Below, one piece after another: positions 25,826 through 35,272 of a stretch of 64,000 bases of DNA. The stretch comes from Borrelia hermsii DAH. Lineage in GTDB: Bacteria > Spirochaetota > Spirochaetia > Borreliales > Borreliaceae. The notes under the pieces are model-generated. The model saw only the letters and a list, made by a program, of their open reading frames with translations. It did no database searches and was not told the DNA's origin. Position 1 is the first letter of the stretch. Each line of letters begins with the position of its first letter. The stretch spans positions 120,688 through 184,687 of the forward strand of contig NZ_CP073142.1 of the NCBI RefSeq assembly GCF_023035675.1, in the 5' to 3' direction. A program made the position numbers and the translations under genes.

Positions 25826-27559
25826 GTGGTAAAGATGAGACATCATAATTTGTTATTACTATTATTATTGCTAGTAATAAGTTGTAATTTGAAATCTAAA
25901 GAAGATAGCTTACTTAAAGATGGTTTATCTGGAGGGAGCTTACTTGGAAGAAGCTCATCCGGAAGAAGCTCCTTTAGCAGTAGTTTATATGGACTTGACT
26001 CATTTAGCAGTAGTTCATATGGAAGAAGCTCATTTAGCAGTAGTTCATATGGGCGTGACTCATTTAGTAGTAGTCCATATGGAAGAAGCTCATTTAGCAG
26101 TAGTTCATATGGAAGAAGCTTGCCCGGAAGAAGCTCATCTGGGGGAAGTTTGATTGGAAAGGGCCAGTTTAAAAAACCTGCGATTGGAGCACATGTGGGT
26201 GAAGATTTGACAAAGGCTAAAAAGCGTAATGCTAGAAGTACTTCTGAGGTTGATGTTGATGCAGAGGAGAACATAGAAGTTAAACTTGCTAAGCTTTTAG
26301 GCACATTCAAGCTACAAAGTGATGAGATAAAAGAAGGAATTAAGTATATACAAAGTGTATTAACTAATCCTTCTATTGGCAAGAAGTCTGGTTTTAAGAC
26401 TTATACTAATGATGAGTTTTACTCCATATTAGTTGATTTAGGCGAGCTTAGACTTAAGGAAATTATAGAATTTCATTTAAAGTCTTTGAAATTACAAAAA
26501 GAAGTTGGGGCTGCTATTGATAAGATTGCTAGAGAAGAAGTAAAACAAAGCTTTAAAGGTGAGTTTGATGATTTCAATGAGCAATATAAATTTTATCTAA
26601 AAGATGCATTTCAAAGTTATGAGCCTAATAAGATTAGTTCAATGATAAGCTTTAAGAATGACAGTATGAAAGAATGGGCGGATAATTTTAATTATCTTGG
26701 ACTTAAATCTTTGAAACTTATAGAAATTGAAGCTCAAAATAAAGAGCTGCCTGATGAAGAACTAAGAGTAATTGAGCTTGTACGAAGTGTAGTAACTAAT
26801 TCTGATATTGGTAGTACTGAAGGGTATAAGACGCATTCTAATGTTAGATTTTATTCCATATTAGGTACGTTGGGACCTTCTAGGGTTAAAGAAATGATAG
26901 AAAAGCTTAAGGTGCGCTTTAGAGCACTAGCAGATGTTAGAGGGGTTATTAAGGGTATTAATTTAAAACCCGCAAGAGACGAATTGGAACTTGCTTGTAA
27001 TAATTACGAGGATCTCTTTAAATTGAGCATAAAGAGAGCATTCAATCAATATCCTGTTGAATATATACATGATGATGTTATACATGGTAATTGGCATATG
27101 GGTAAGGTTTTGATGATTCAAAAGCGAGTTACACGATTTATGGATTATGAAAATCTATATGCAGGTCTTTCTGATGATGATCAAAAAGCAGTTGAGTATT
27201 TACAAAATGCATTAACTGATCCGGGTATTGGTGATGATAAAGGTTACAAGACGTATTCTGATGTTGGATTTTATGAAATGTTAGGTAAGTTGGGTCCTTC
27301 TAGGCTTAGGAAAATTATAGAAAATATGCAAGCGGTTTTTGAAATGCAAGAAAAAGCTTTAAGAGCTGTTGAGGGCGTTAAGAAAGAGCAATTAAAAGAA
27401 GAGCTTAAACATAAATTTTTATCGGAAAAACAGCTCTATTTAATTCAGCTTAAGGAGTTCTTCAATAGTTCTGCTCCTGATCAAGTGTATAAAGCAGCTA
27501 CAAAGAATGATAGTTCAAATCGTTTTATAGCCATTAAGAATAATGCTCTAGGCATATAG
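25826..27559 (+). CDS. BTA121-type lipoprotein with Ser/Tyr repeat stalk, three repeats
   Basis: 577 aa from GTG 25826, chosen because AAAAAGGAGATATTTA ends there; an in-frame TTG at 25802 would include the RBS. Lipobox L-V-I-S-C. The stalk is a Ser-rich tandem repeat (about five units of S-S-S-Y-G-R-S-S-F-S), an unusual, probably flexible and exposed segment. Repeat motif centres lie near residues 188, 331 and 471. The second repeat has T-H-S-N-V-R in place of the usual T-Y-T-D-x-E. The C-terminus lacks the K-N-E-A-D tail of several paralogues and ends K-N-N-A-L-G-I. Confidence 0.9.
   Translation: MVKMRHHNLLLLLLLLVISCNLKSKEDSLLKDGLSGGSLLGRSSSGRSSFSSSLYGLDSFSSSSYGRSSFSSSSYGRDSFSSSPYGRSSFSSSSYGRSLPGRSSSGGSLIGKGQFKKPAIGAHVGEDLTKAKKRNARSTSEVDVDAEENIEVKLAKLLGTFKLQSDEIKEGIKYIQSVLTNPSIGKKSGFKTYTNDEFYSILVDLGELRLKEIIEFHLKSLKLQKEVGAAIDKIAREEVKQSFKGEFDDFNEQYKFYLKDAFQSYEPNKISSMISFKNDSMKEWADNFNYLGLKSLKLIEIEAQNKELPDEELRVIELVRSVVTNSDIGSTEGYKTHSNVRFYSILGTLGPSRVKEMIEKLKVRFRALADVRGVIKGINLKPARDELELACNNYEDLFKLSIKRAFNQYPVEYIHDDVIHGNWHMGKVLMIQKRVTRFMDYENLYAGLSDDDQKAVEYLQNALTDPGIGDDKGYKTYSDVGFYEMLGKLGPSRLRKIIENMQAVFEMQEKALRAVEGVKKEQLKEELKHKFLSEKQLYLIQLKEFFNSSAPDQVYKAATKNDSSNRFIAIKNNALGI
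25981..26120 (+). repeat. 30-bp tandem repeat, about five units
   Basis: The unit starts TAGTTCATATGGAAGAAGCT, within the stalk of the 25826 lipoprotein. Units differ at few positions and copy changes keep the frame, so the stalk length can vary. Confidence 0.8.
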
Positions 27560-27799
27560 CAGACAAGCCTTAAGAGGGATCTCTTCAAGGGCAGTAAGTT
27601 TTAAGAACAGTCAAATTAAGCTTTGGGTGTTTAAATTTAATACTTTTAAATAAAGAAGTAATACCAATATATTTATTTAAGCATCGTAAATTAAAATCAA
27701 TAAATAATTATTATGCATATAGTAGGTTCATACTAATGGGTTTGGATTAATGAATTCTGTATAATAATAGATTTATTTAAACTTAAAAGGAGGTGTTTA

Positions 27800-28816
27800 A
27801 TGATAAAGGTAGGGAGATATTGTACATTATTGATAATAATATTGATAATAAGTTGTAAATCAGATGCTCAAGATGGTATTGCATCTGGAGGAAATCCGAT
27901 TAGAGTAAAGACAGCAGCTGAGGGTATAAAAGCTAAAATTGATAAGCTTTTGGGTACATTCAGATTGCAGAGTGAAGAAAGGGAAGCATTTAAGTATATA
28001 CAAAGAGCAGTAACTGATTCTAATGCAGGACTCTCAGGTGATAGGACGTATTCTGATTCCGAGTTTTATGATTTGTTAGTTGGCTTGGGCGATGTTAGGC
28101 TTAGGGAAATTATAAAAGTTTATTTAGGCATATATAAAGCAAAAAGAGCAGTTGAAACAGATATTGAAGGTGTTAAGGAAGATGCATTAAAACAGCAATT
28201 AAAATATGGGTTAGAAGTGGAGGAGAGCTTTTATTTAAGAGAGCTAAAACAGGTATTTAATGAATCTACTCCTGGTGAGGTATATAATAAAGTTAGAAAT
28301 ATGAGGAATTTGAATAAGTTTGCTACTGTTAAAGCCTCTATTAGACAAATTAGTGAGCTTGAAGAACTATGCGCAAGTCTGTCTGATGATGAGAGTAGAG
28401 TAGTTTGGTATATGCGAAGCGTATTAACTAATTCTAATATTGCTCGTGGGTACGGTTATTCAACGTATTCTAATGATAGTTTTTATAGTTTATTTAAGAA
28501 CAACCTGAATGATGCTAGATTGAAGGAAGTTATAGGATTTCATATTGTACATGTTAAAGCGTTATATGAAGCTAAAGCGGTTATTAAAGATATTAAGAAA
28601 GAGGGATTAAGACTTCAATTGCAAGGTAAGTTGGGTGTGCGAAAGAATGACTATGCCTTGGAATTAAAACGGATATTTAGTCCATCTTCTTTTGATCAGA
28701 TATATAATAAAGCTATAGATAGCAATGCCAATAGCAATATCAATCCTGCTGTTGAGTTTACTAAGATTAAAAATGAAGCTTTGGCTATTATAGCAGCTGA
28801 TCAGGGTAATCCTTAA
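27800..28816 (+). CDS. BTA121-type lipoprotein, two repeats, short stalk
   Basis: 338 aa. TAAAAGGAGGTGTTTA before ATG is a stronger RBS than in its neighbours. The lipobox L-I-I-S-C is followed by a stalk of only about 20 residues. Repeat motif centres are near residues 80 (D-R-T-Y-S-D-S-E-F) and 217 (Y-S-T-Y-S-N-D-S-F). The first-repeat helix Y-K-A-K-R-A-V-E-T-D recurs in the 42864 protein, pointing to exchange between them. It is transcribed alone. Confidence 0.88.
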   Translation: MIKVGRYCTLLIIILIISCKSDAQDGIASGGNPIRVKTAAEGIKAKIDKLLGTFRLQSEEREAFKYIQRAVTDSNAGLSGDRTYSDSEFYDLLVGLGDVRLREIIKVYLGIYKAKRAVETDIEGVKEDALKQQLKYGLEVEESFYLRELKQVFNESTPGEVYNKVRNMRNLNKFATVKASIRQISELEELCASLSDDESRVVWYMRSVLTNSNIARGYGYSTYSNDSFYSLFKNNLNDARLKEVIGFHIVHVKALYEAKAVIKDIKKEGLRLQLQGKLGVRKNDYALELKRIFSPSSFDQIYNKAIDSNANSNINPAVEFTKIKNEALAIIAADQGNP

Positions 28817-28855
28817 GAGCAATCTCTTCAAGAGCAGTAAGTTTTAAGTAAAGTA

Positions 28856-28897
28856 AAAGCCTTAGATATTTAAATCTAAATTTAAATCTAAGGCTTT
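28856..28897 (+). terminator. Array terminator
   Basis: AAAGCCTTAGA with its complement TCTAAGGCTTT across 20 bases; the loop contains a second self-complementary TTTAAATCTAAATTTAAA. Confidence 0.75.
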
Positions 28898-29098
28898 AAT
28901 AATTAGAAGTAATTAATGTATTTAACTTAAATATTGCAAATTAAAGCCAACAAATAATTATCATATTATTATATGATAATATTATTATCTAATAATTATG
29001 GATTTTGTATTATAATATAATTGTTAAGATAATGATCAATTTTATAATGGTAGGTTAGGTATGATAATGGATTAATTTTAACTTAGAAGGAGATATTT

Positions 29099-30082
29099 AT
29101 GATGAAGACAAGATATAGTAATAATTTGTTATTAGCATTAATATTGTTATTATTGCTAACAATAGGTTGTGATTTAGGATTCGGGAAAAAGGACGATCCT
29201 AAATTAAGTGCGGCTGATATTAAGCTTAATCAGCTTTTAAACACATTCAGGCTACAGAATGAAGAAAGGGAAGTCGTCATGTATATGCGAAACGTAGCAA
29301 TGGATCCTAGTGTTGATTTCGATCAGGATTATAGAACGTATAATAGTAATGAGTTTTATAGCCTTGTGTATGGTTTAGGTAGTTTTAAGACTAAGATGAT
29401 AATAGGAGTTCATTTCAGGACCTTGCAAACACAAAAAGAGGCTAAAGAAACCCTTGCAATTGTTAGGGAAGGGAAAGGGAAGAGAGAACTTGAAGATAGG
29501 TTTAGGTTGAGGGTGAGAGCATATAATTTGGCCCTAAAGAATGCATTTAGCGACTATCATGTTCAGAATATTTATGACAATCTGATGGGTTATAATCGTG
29601 AATTTGAGGGTTATTTTATTGGGATTATAGATGATGCTAAAGGCGTTATAGAGGTTGGAGATCTGTACATAGAGCTGTTTGAAAACGAGAAATTGGTAGT
29701 TAATCATATGGTAAACATAGTAACTAATCCTAAGATTGGTAGGGGTCATGGATATAAGACTTATATGAATAAGCTTGAGTTTTATGGACTATTAAGCAAG
29801 TTAGGTATTGCTAGGGTTAGAGAACTTATAAGATTGCGTTTCAATAATGTTAGAACAAAAAATGAAACTTTACGAGCTATTAATCGTGTTAAGGACAAGC
29901 AAGCAAGACAAGACTTGCTAAGCCAGTTAAATGTATTAGAGGACGGCTATCCATCGCGTTTAAAATTGGTATTTAGTGGTCGTACCCCGGATATAATTTA
30001 TAATCAAGCTATGAATGGTCTTGATTATGTTGCTAGTTTTATGGCCATTAAAAATGAAGCTGATGCTAAGAACAAGCCTTAG
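29099..30082 (+). CDS. BTA121-type lipoprotein, two repeats
   Basis: 327 aa; double ATG after AAGGAGATATTT. The lipobox L-T-I-G-C differs from the S-C of its neighbours, and the next residues are D-L-G-F-G-K-K-D instead of the common N-L-K-x-K-E, so the leader is diverged. Repeat centres near residues 75 and 215. The gene end (K-N-E-A-D-A-K-N-K-P) and about 330 bases after it are shared with the next gene copy, indicating that the duplicated block begins in this gene. Confidence 0.88.
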   Translation: MMKTRYSNNLLLALILLLLLTIGCDLGFGKKDDPKLSAADIKLNQLLNTFRLQNEEREVVMYMRNVAMDPSVDFDQDYRTYNSNEFYSLVYGLGSFKTKMIIGVHFRTLQTQKEAKETLAIVREGKGKRELEDRFRLRVRAYNLALKNAFSDYHVQNIYDNLMGYNREFEGYFIGIIDDAKGVIEVGDLYIELFENEKLVVNHMVNIVTNPKIGRGHGYKTYMNKLEFYGLLSKLGIARVRELIRLRFNNVRTKNETLRAINRVKDKQARQDLLSQLNVLEDGYPSRLKLVFSGRTPDIIYNQAMNGLDYVASFMAIKNEADAKNKP

Positions 30083-30409
30083 GACTACTTTTGAAAAGTA
30101 GTGTTAAGAGAAGCAATTAAAAGTAGTAATTAAGAGAAGTAATTAAGAATATTAGTTAAGCCTTAGATTCAATATCTAAGGCTTTTGATTTAAGGATTTT
30201 AATAATGAGAAGTAGAGTAATATCTTTAATTAAAGATGTTTAATTAAGATAGTGGCAATTAGCAGCAATAATTAGTGATAATATGGTAGTATGATTGTAT
30301 TATTACCATAATAGCAATAATAGGTTTGATATCATAATAGATATGATAATAGATTGGATTATAGATTAATTTTAATATGAATTAATTCTAATTTATAAGG
30401 AGATATTTA
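30083..30409. repeat. Duplicated intergenic module, copy 1
   Basis: This 327-base gap is almost identical to 31436-31762 (differences are few). It holds the terminator of one gene and the promoter and RBS of the next, so each duplicated gene brought its own expression signals. Confidence 0.8.
30158..30187 (+). terminator. Array terminator
   Basis: AAGCCTTAGA-TTCAATA-TCTAAGGCTT followed by TT, 75 bases after the stop. Confidence 0.8.
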
Positions 30410-31435
30410 ATGAAGGAGAGCAGATATTATAATTTGTTACTGATGTTAATACTGCTAGTAATAAGCTGCAATTTGAAGTCGAAAGAAAGTGCAGCTGGAG
30501 GTGCTTCTGTTAGCGGGGTAACTGTAGATAAAGATTTGTCAAGGGCTAAAAGGGATGATAAGCAAGAGAGCATAGATGTTAAATTTGATAATCTTTTAAG
30601 CACATTCAAGCTACAGGGTGAAGAGGTGGAATTAGTTAAGTATATACGCAGTGCAGTAACTGATTCGGATGTAGGAATTGCAGGTGACAAGACTTATACT
30701 GATCTTGAGTTTTACAACTTGTTAGTTAACTTGGGTGATGCTAGGCTTAAAGGAATTATAGCAGCTTATTTAGGTCCCTTTAAAGAACGAAAGGAAGCCC
30801 AGCTAGCTATTGATAATCTTAATGGAACAACATTAAAACGAGAATTGCAAGAATTGCAAGATTGGTTAAAAGCAGAGGAGGACTCCTACTTAAGTGAACT
30901 GAGACGGGTATTTAATGGAACTGCCCTTGATTCTGTGCATGATAAAGCTATAAATAGTAATTATTCGGGGCAGTTTCTTAAGCTTAAAGCTGATGCTGAA
31001 GGCGCTCTAAAGGGTAAAGCGGTATATGAAGCGCTAATTGATTATTATGAAGTAATTGAGGATATGCGAAAAGTAGTAATTAATCCTGATATTGGCCGTG
31101 CTGAAGGTTACAAGACTTATACTAATACTGAGTTTTATACATTGTTAGGTAATTTGGGTAAGGATAAGGTTAAGGAAATTATGGAGGCTCGCTCAGAGAC
31201 TTCGCAAATTCTAGACGAGGCTTTAATAGCTATTAAGGGTGTTACAAACGCGAGAGAAAAAAAGAACTTATCAGAAAAGTTGACCAATTTCAATTCTAGG
31301 TATTTATTGGAAATAAAAAAGATCTTTAATGAATCTACTCCTGATGCTGTGTATAATAGCGGAATTAGAAAGAGTATTTATATGGATCATTTTTTAAACA
31401 TTAAAAATGAAGCTGATGCTAAGAACAAGCCTTAG
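30410..31435 (+). CDS. BTA121-type lipoprotein, two repeats, recent duplicate
   Basis: 341 aa. ATG after AAGGAGATATTTA. Leader M-K-E-S-R-Y-Y-N-L-L-L-M and lipobox L-V-I-S-C. The stalk is short (A-A-G-G-A-S-V-S-G-V-T). Repeat centres near residues 92 and 232. It matches the 31763 and 33541 proteins almost exactly at both ends but lacks their middle repeat; the join lies at K-L-K-A-D-A-E-G-A-L-K-G. It ends K-N-E-A-D-A-K-N-K-P. Confidence 0.9.
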   Translation: MKESRYYNLLLMLILLVISCNLKSKESAAGGASVSGVTVDKDLSRAKRDDKQESIDVKFDNLLSTFKLQGEEVELVKYIRSAVTDSDVGIAGDKTYTDLEFYNLLVNLGDARLKGIIAAYLGPFKERKEAQLAIDNLNGTTLKRELQELQDWLKAEEDSYLSELRRVFNGTALDSVHDKAINSNYSGQFLKLKADAEGALKGKAVYEALIDYYEVIEDMRKVVINPDIGRAEGYKTYTNTEFYTLLGNLGKDKVKEIMEARSETSQILDEALIAIKGVTNAREKKNLSEKLTNFNSRYLLEIKKIFNESTPDAVYNSGIRKSIYMDHFLNIKNEADAKNKP

Positions 31436-31762
31436 GACTACTTTTGAAGAGTAGTGTTAAGAGAAGCAATTAAAAGTAGTAATTAAGAGAAGTAATTAAG
31501 AATATTAGTTAAGCCTTAGATTCAATATCTAAGGCTTTTGATTTAAGGATTTTAATAATGAGAAGTAGAGTAATATCTTTAATTAAAGATGTTTAATTAA
31601 GATAGTGGCAATTAGCAGCAATAATTAGTGATAATATGGTAGTATGATTGTATTATTACCATAATAGCAATAATAGGTTTGATATCATAATAGATATGAT
31701 AATAGATTGGATTATAGATTAATTTTAATATGAATTAATTCTAATTTATAAGGAGATATTTA
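31436..31762. repeat. Duplicated intergenic module, copy 2
   Basis: Near-exact copy of 30083-30409, offset 1353 bases. Confidence 0.8.
31511..31540 (+). terminator. Array terminator
   Basis: Identical to the hairpin at 30158-30187. Confidence 0.8.
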
Positions 31763-33256
31763 ATGAAGGAGAGCAGATATTATAATTTGTTACTGATGTT
31801 AATACTGCTAGTAATAAGCTGCAATTTGAAGTCGAAAGAAGGTGCAGCTAGAGGTGCTTCTGTTAGCGTGGCAACTGTAGATAAAGATTTGTCAAGGGCC
31901 AAAAGGGATGATAAGCAAGAGAGCATAGATGTTAAATTTGATAAGCTTTTAAGCACATTCAAGCTACAGGGTGAAGAGGTGGAATTAGTTAAGTATATAC
32001 GCAGTGCAGTAACTGATTCGGATGTAGGAATTGCAGGTGACAAGACTTACACTGATCTTGAGTTTTACAACTTGTTAGTTAACTTGGGTGATGCTAGGCT
32101 TAAAGAAATTATAGCAGCTTATTTAGGTCCCTTTAAAGAACGAAAGGAAGCCCAGCTAGCTATTGATAATCTTAATGGAGCAACATTAAAACGAGAATTG
32201 CAAGAATTCCAAGATTGGTTAAAAGCAGAGGAGGACTTCTGCTTAAGTGAACTGAGACGGGTATTTAATGAAACTGCTCTTGATTCTGTGCATGATAGAG
32301 CTATAAATAGTAATTATTTGGGGCAGTTTCCTAATATTAAAGCTAGTGCTGAAGGCGTTATGGAGTTTGAAAGGCTATATGCAAGTTTTTCCGCTGATGA
32401 GCAAGAAGGAATTGATTATATACGAGATGTGGCAACCAATCCAAATATAGGAGACCCAATGACCAGCATAACGTATAATCATACTGAATTTGATCTCGCT
32501 TTTCTCTTGTTAAGAGATAGGTTGCAAGATGTTAAATTGAGGGAAATGATGCAAGTTCATTCAAAGCGGCTTAAAGAAGAAATACCCGCAGCTTTAAATG
32601 TTATTGAGCGTATTAATATAGATACACTTCAAGAAAGACTACCGTTCGATACAGCTATAGCAAAAATAGAACTTGATGATGATTTTGATGATATCGAGCA
32701 TAAGTATCAACGGAATATAAAAGACTTATTCTGTAGTAAGCAGCTTAATTTTGATTATAGGTATTCTTGGTTTGTGTATGGCAATGAATTTGATTTTATT
32801 AAGCTTAAAGCTGATGCTGAAGGCGCTCTAAAGGGCGTAGTGGTATACGAAGCGCTGTTTAGTTATCATGAAGCAATTGAGGATATGCTAAAAGTAGTAA
32901 TTAATCCTTATATTGGCAGTGCTGAAGGTTACAAGACTTATACTAATACTGAGTTTTATACATTGTTAGGCAATTTGGGTAAGGATAAGGTTAGAGAAAT
33001 GATGGATGCCCACTCAGAGATTTTTCAAATGATGTACAAGGCCTTAAGAGCTATTGAGGGTGTTAAAGACGCGAGAGAAAAAAAGGACTTATCAGAAAAG
33101 TGGACCAATTTCAATTCTAGGTATTTATTGGAAATAAAAAAGATCTTTAATGAATCTACTCCTGATGCTGTGTATAATAGCGGAATTAGCAAGAGTATTT
33201 ATACGGATCATTTTTTAAACATTAAAAATGAAGCTGATGCTAAGAGTAATCCTTAG
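31763..33256 (+). CDS. BTA121-type lipoprotein, three repeats
   Basis: 497 aa. Leader and first repeat are nearly identical to the 30410 protein. An additional repeat of about 156 aa is inserted (centre near residue 235, S-I-T-Y-N-H-T-E-F), then the shared last repeat (centre 389). The inserted repeat is divergent: it has D-V-A-T-N-P-N-I-G and a longer loop with I-E-R-I-N-I-D-T. It ends K-N-E-A-D-A-K-S-N-P. Confidence 0.9.
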   Translation: MKESRYYNLLLMLILLVISCNLKSKEGAARGASVSVATVDKDLSRAKRDDKQESIDVKFDKLLSTFKLQGEEVELVKYIRSAVTDSDVGIAGDKTYTDLEFYNLLVNLGDARLKEIIAAYLGPFKERKEAQLAIDNLNGATLKRELQEFQDWLKAEEDFCLSELRRVFNETALDSVHDRAINSNYLGQFPNIKASAEGVMEFERLYASFSADEQEGIDYIRDVATNPNIGDPMTSITYNHTEFDLAFLLLRDRLQDVKLREMMQVHSKRLKEEIPAALNVIERINIDTLQERLPFDTAIAKIELDDDFDDIEHKYQRNIKDLFCSKQLNFDYRYSWFVYGNEFDFIKLKADAEGALKGVVVYEALFSYHEAIEDMLKVVINPYIGSAEGYKTYTNTEFYTLLGNLGKDKVREMMDAHSEIFQMMYKALRAIEGVKDAREKKDLSEKWTNFNSRYLLEIKKIFNESTPDAVYNSGISKSIYTDHFLNIKNEADAKSNP

Positions 33257-33331
33257 GACTACTTTTGAAAAGTAGTGTTAAGAGAAGCAATTAAAAGTAG
33301 TAATTAAGAGAAGTAATTAAGAATATTGGTT

Positions 33332-33364
33332 AAGCCTTAGGTAATAATTAATCTAAGGCTTTTG
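33332..33364 (+). terminator. Array terminator
   Basis: AAGCCTTAG-GTAATAATTAAT-CTAAGGCTTTT, 75 bases after the stop; the loop differs from the two upstream copies. Confidence 0.78.
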
Positions 33365-33540
33365 ATTTATGCATAACATACCAAAAATATTGATAGGTTA
33401 TGTAAATAGCAATGTTTATTATAGGGCAGTATATTGCGGTATTATGATATTATTAATTAGTAATAGATTTTCTATGATAATAGATTGGATTATAGATTAA
33501 TTTTAATATGAATTAATTCTAATTTATAAGGAGATATTTA

Positions 33541-35007
33541 ATGAAGGAGAGCAGATATTATAATTTGTTACTGATGTTAATACTGCTAGTAATAAGCTGC
33601 AATTTGAAATCGAAAGAAGGTGCAGCTGGAGGTGCTTCTGTTAGCGGGGTAACTGTAGATAAAGATTTGTCAAGGGCTAAAAGGGATGATAAGCAAGAGA
33701 GCATAGATGTTAAATTTGATCAGCTTTTGGATACATTCAAGCTACAGGGTGAAGAGGTGGAATTAGTTAAGTATATACGCAGTGCAGTAACTGATTCGGA
33801 TGTAGGAACTTCAGGTGACAAGACTTATACTGATCTTGAGTTTTACAACTTGTTAGTTAACTTGGGTGATGCTAGGCTTAAAGAAATTATAGCAGTTTAT
33901 TTAGGTCCCTTTAAAGCACAAAAGGGAACCCAGCTAGCAATTGAGAATCTTAATGAAGCAACATTAAAACGAGAATTGCAAGAATTCCAAGATTGGTTAA
34001 AAGCAGAGGAGGACTTCTACTTAAGTGAACTGAGACGGGTATTTAATGAAACTGCTCTTGATTCTGTGCATGATAGAGCTATAAATAGTAATTATTTGGT
34101 GCACTTTCCTAAGCTTAAAGCTAATGCTGAAAGAGTTATGGAGTTTGAAAGGCTATATGCAAGTTTTTCTGCTGATGAGCAAAAGGGAATTGATTATATA
34201 CGAGATGTGGCAACCAATCCAGATATAGGACACCCAACATACAATATAACGTATAATCATATTGAATTTGATCTCGCTTTTCTCCAGTTAAGAGATGAGT
34301 TGCAGGATGTTAAATTGAGGGAAATGATACAAGTTCATTCAAAGCGGCTTAAAGAAGAAATGCCTGCAGCTTTAAATGTTATTGAGCGTATTAATGCAGA
34401 TCCAGTTATAGTAAGACTAGAACTGGATGATGATTTTTGTGATATCGAGGATAAGTATCAACAGCATGTAAAACACTTATTCTGTAATAGTCAGCTTAAT
34501 TTTGATCAAAGGTATGCTGGATTTGTGGATAACAATGCATTTAATTTTATTAAGCTTAAAGCTGATGCTGAAGGCGTTCTAAAGGGTAAAGTGGTATATG
34601 AAGCGCTAATTGATTATTATGAAGTAATTGAGGATATGCAAAGAGTAGTAATGAATCCTGATATTGGTCGTGCTGAAGGTTACAAGACTTATACTAATAC
34701 TGAGTTTTATATATTGTTAGGTAATTTGGGCAAGGATAAGGTTAAGGAAATTATGGATGCCCACTCAGAGACTTTGCAAATGATATACAAGGCTTTAGAA
34801 GCTATTAAGGGTGTTAAAGACGCGAGAGAAAAAAAGGACCTATCAGAAAAGTTGGGCAATTTTAGTGATAGGGATTCATTGGCAATAAAAAAGATCTTTA
34901 ATGAATCTACTCCTGATGCTGTGTATAATAGCGGAATTATAAAGAGTATTTATACGGATCATTTTGTAAACATTAAAAATGAAGCTGATGCTAAGAGCAA
35001 TCCTTAG
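33541..35007 (+). CDS. BTA121-type lipoprotein, three repeats
   Basis: 488 aa, the third member of the near-identical trio. Leader and stalk equal the 30410 protein. Repeat centres near residues 92, 233 and 380. Differences from the 31763 protein cluster in the middle repeat (D-P-V-I-V-R-L in place of a longer stretch) and in scattered surface positions. Its promoter region is of a different type from that of the two preceding copies (see 33364-33540), so coding block and promoter have recombined separately. Confidence 0.9.
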   Translation: MKESRYYNLLLMLILLVISCNLKSKEGAAGGASVSGVTVDKDLSRAKRDDKQESIDVKFDQLLDTFKLQGEEVELVKYIRSAVTDSDVGTSGDKTYTDLEFYNLLVNLGDARLKEIIAVYLGPFKAQKGTQLAIENLNEATLKRELQEFQDWLKAEEDFYLSELRRVFNETALDSVHDRAINSNYLVHFPKLKANAERVMEFERLYASFSADEQKGIDYIRDVATNPDIGHPTYNITYNHIEFDLAFLQLRDELQDVKLREMIQVHSKRLKEEMPAALNVIERINADPVIVRLELDDDFCDIEDKYQQHVKHLFCNSQLNFDQRYAGFVDNNAFNFIKLKADAEGVLKGKVVYEALIDYYEVIEDMQRVVMNPDIGRAEGYKTYTNTEFYILLGNLGKDKVKEIMDAHSETLQMIYKALEAIKGVKDAREKKDLSEKLGNFSDRDSLAIKKIFNESTPDAVYNSGIIKSIYTDHFVNIKNEADAKSNP

Positions 35008-35069
35008 GACTAATTTTGAAAAGTAGTGTTAAGAGAAGCAATTAAAAGCAGTAATTAAGAATATTGGTT

Positions 35070-35104
35070 AAGCCTTAGGTAATAATTAATCTAAGGCTTT
35101 TTAT
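35070..35104 (+). terminator. Array terminator
   Basis: Same stem and loop as at 33332-33364. Confidence 0.78.
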
Positions 35105-35109
35105 TTATG

Positions 35110-35140
35110 CATAACATACCAAAAATATTGATATGTTATG
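35110..35140. promoter_or_regulatory. Inverted repeat in the promoter region of the 35273 gene
   Basis: CATAACATA and TATGTTATG, 13 bases apart. The same block with one mismatch is at 33372-33402 before the 33541 gene, and right half-sites recur twice at 37411-37440 before the 37566 gene. The core ATAACATA/TATGTTAT matches the palindrome before the 8230 gene. Confidence 0.45.
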
Positions 35141-35272
35141 TAAATAGTGTTATGTAAATAGCAATGCTTATTATAGGGCAGTATATTGTGATATTATACT
35201 AATATTAATTAGTAATAGATTTTCTATAATAATAGATTGAATTATAGATTAATTTTAAAAAGGAGATATTTA

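Noticed and set aside
25843..26382. Long open frame on the minus strand opposite the Ser-rich stalk
   Set aside because: It mirrors the tandem repeats and codon bias of the real lipoprotein gene, has no RBS and crosses the leader of that gene.
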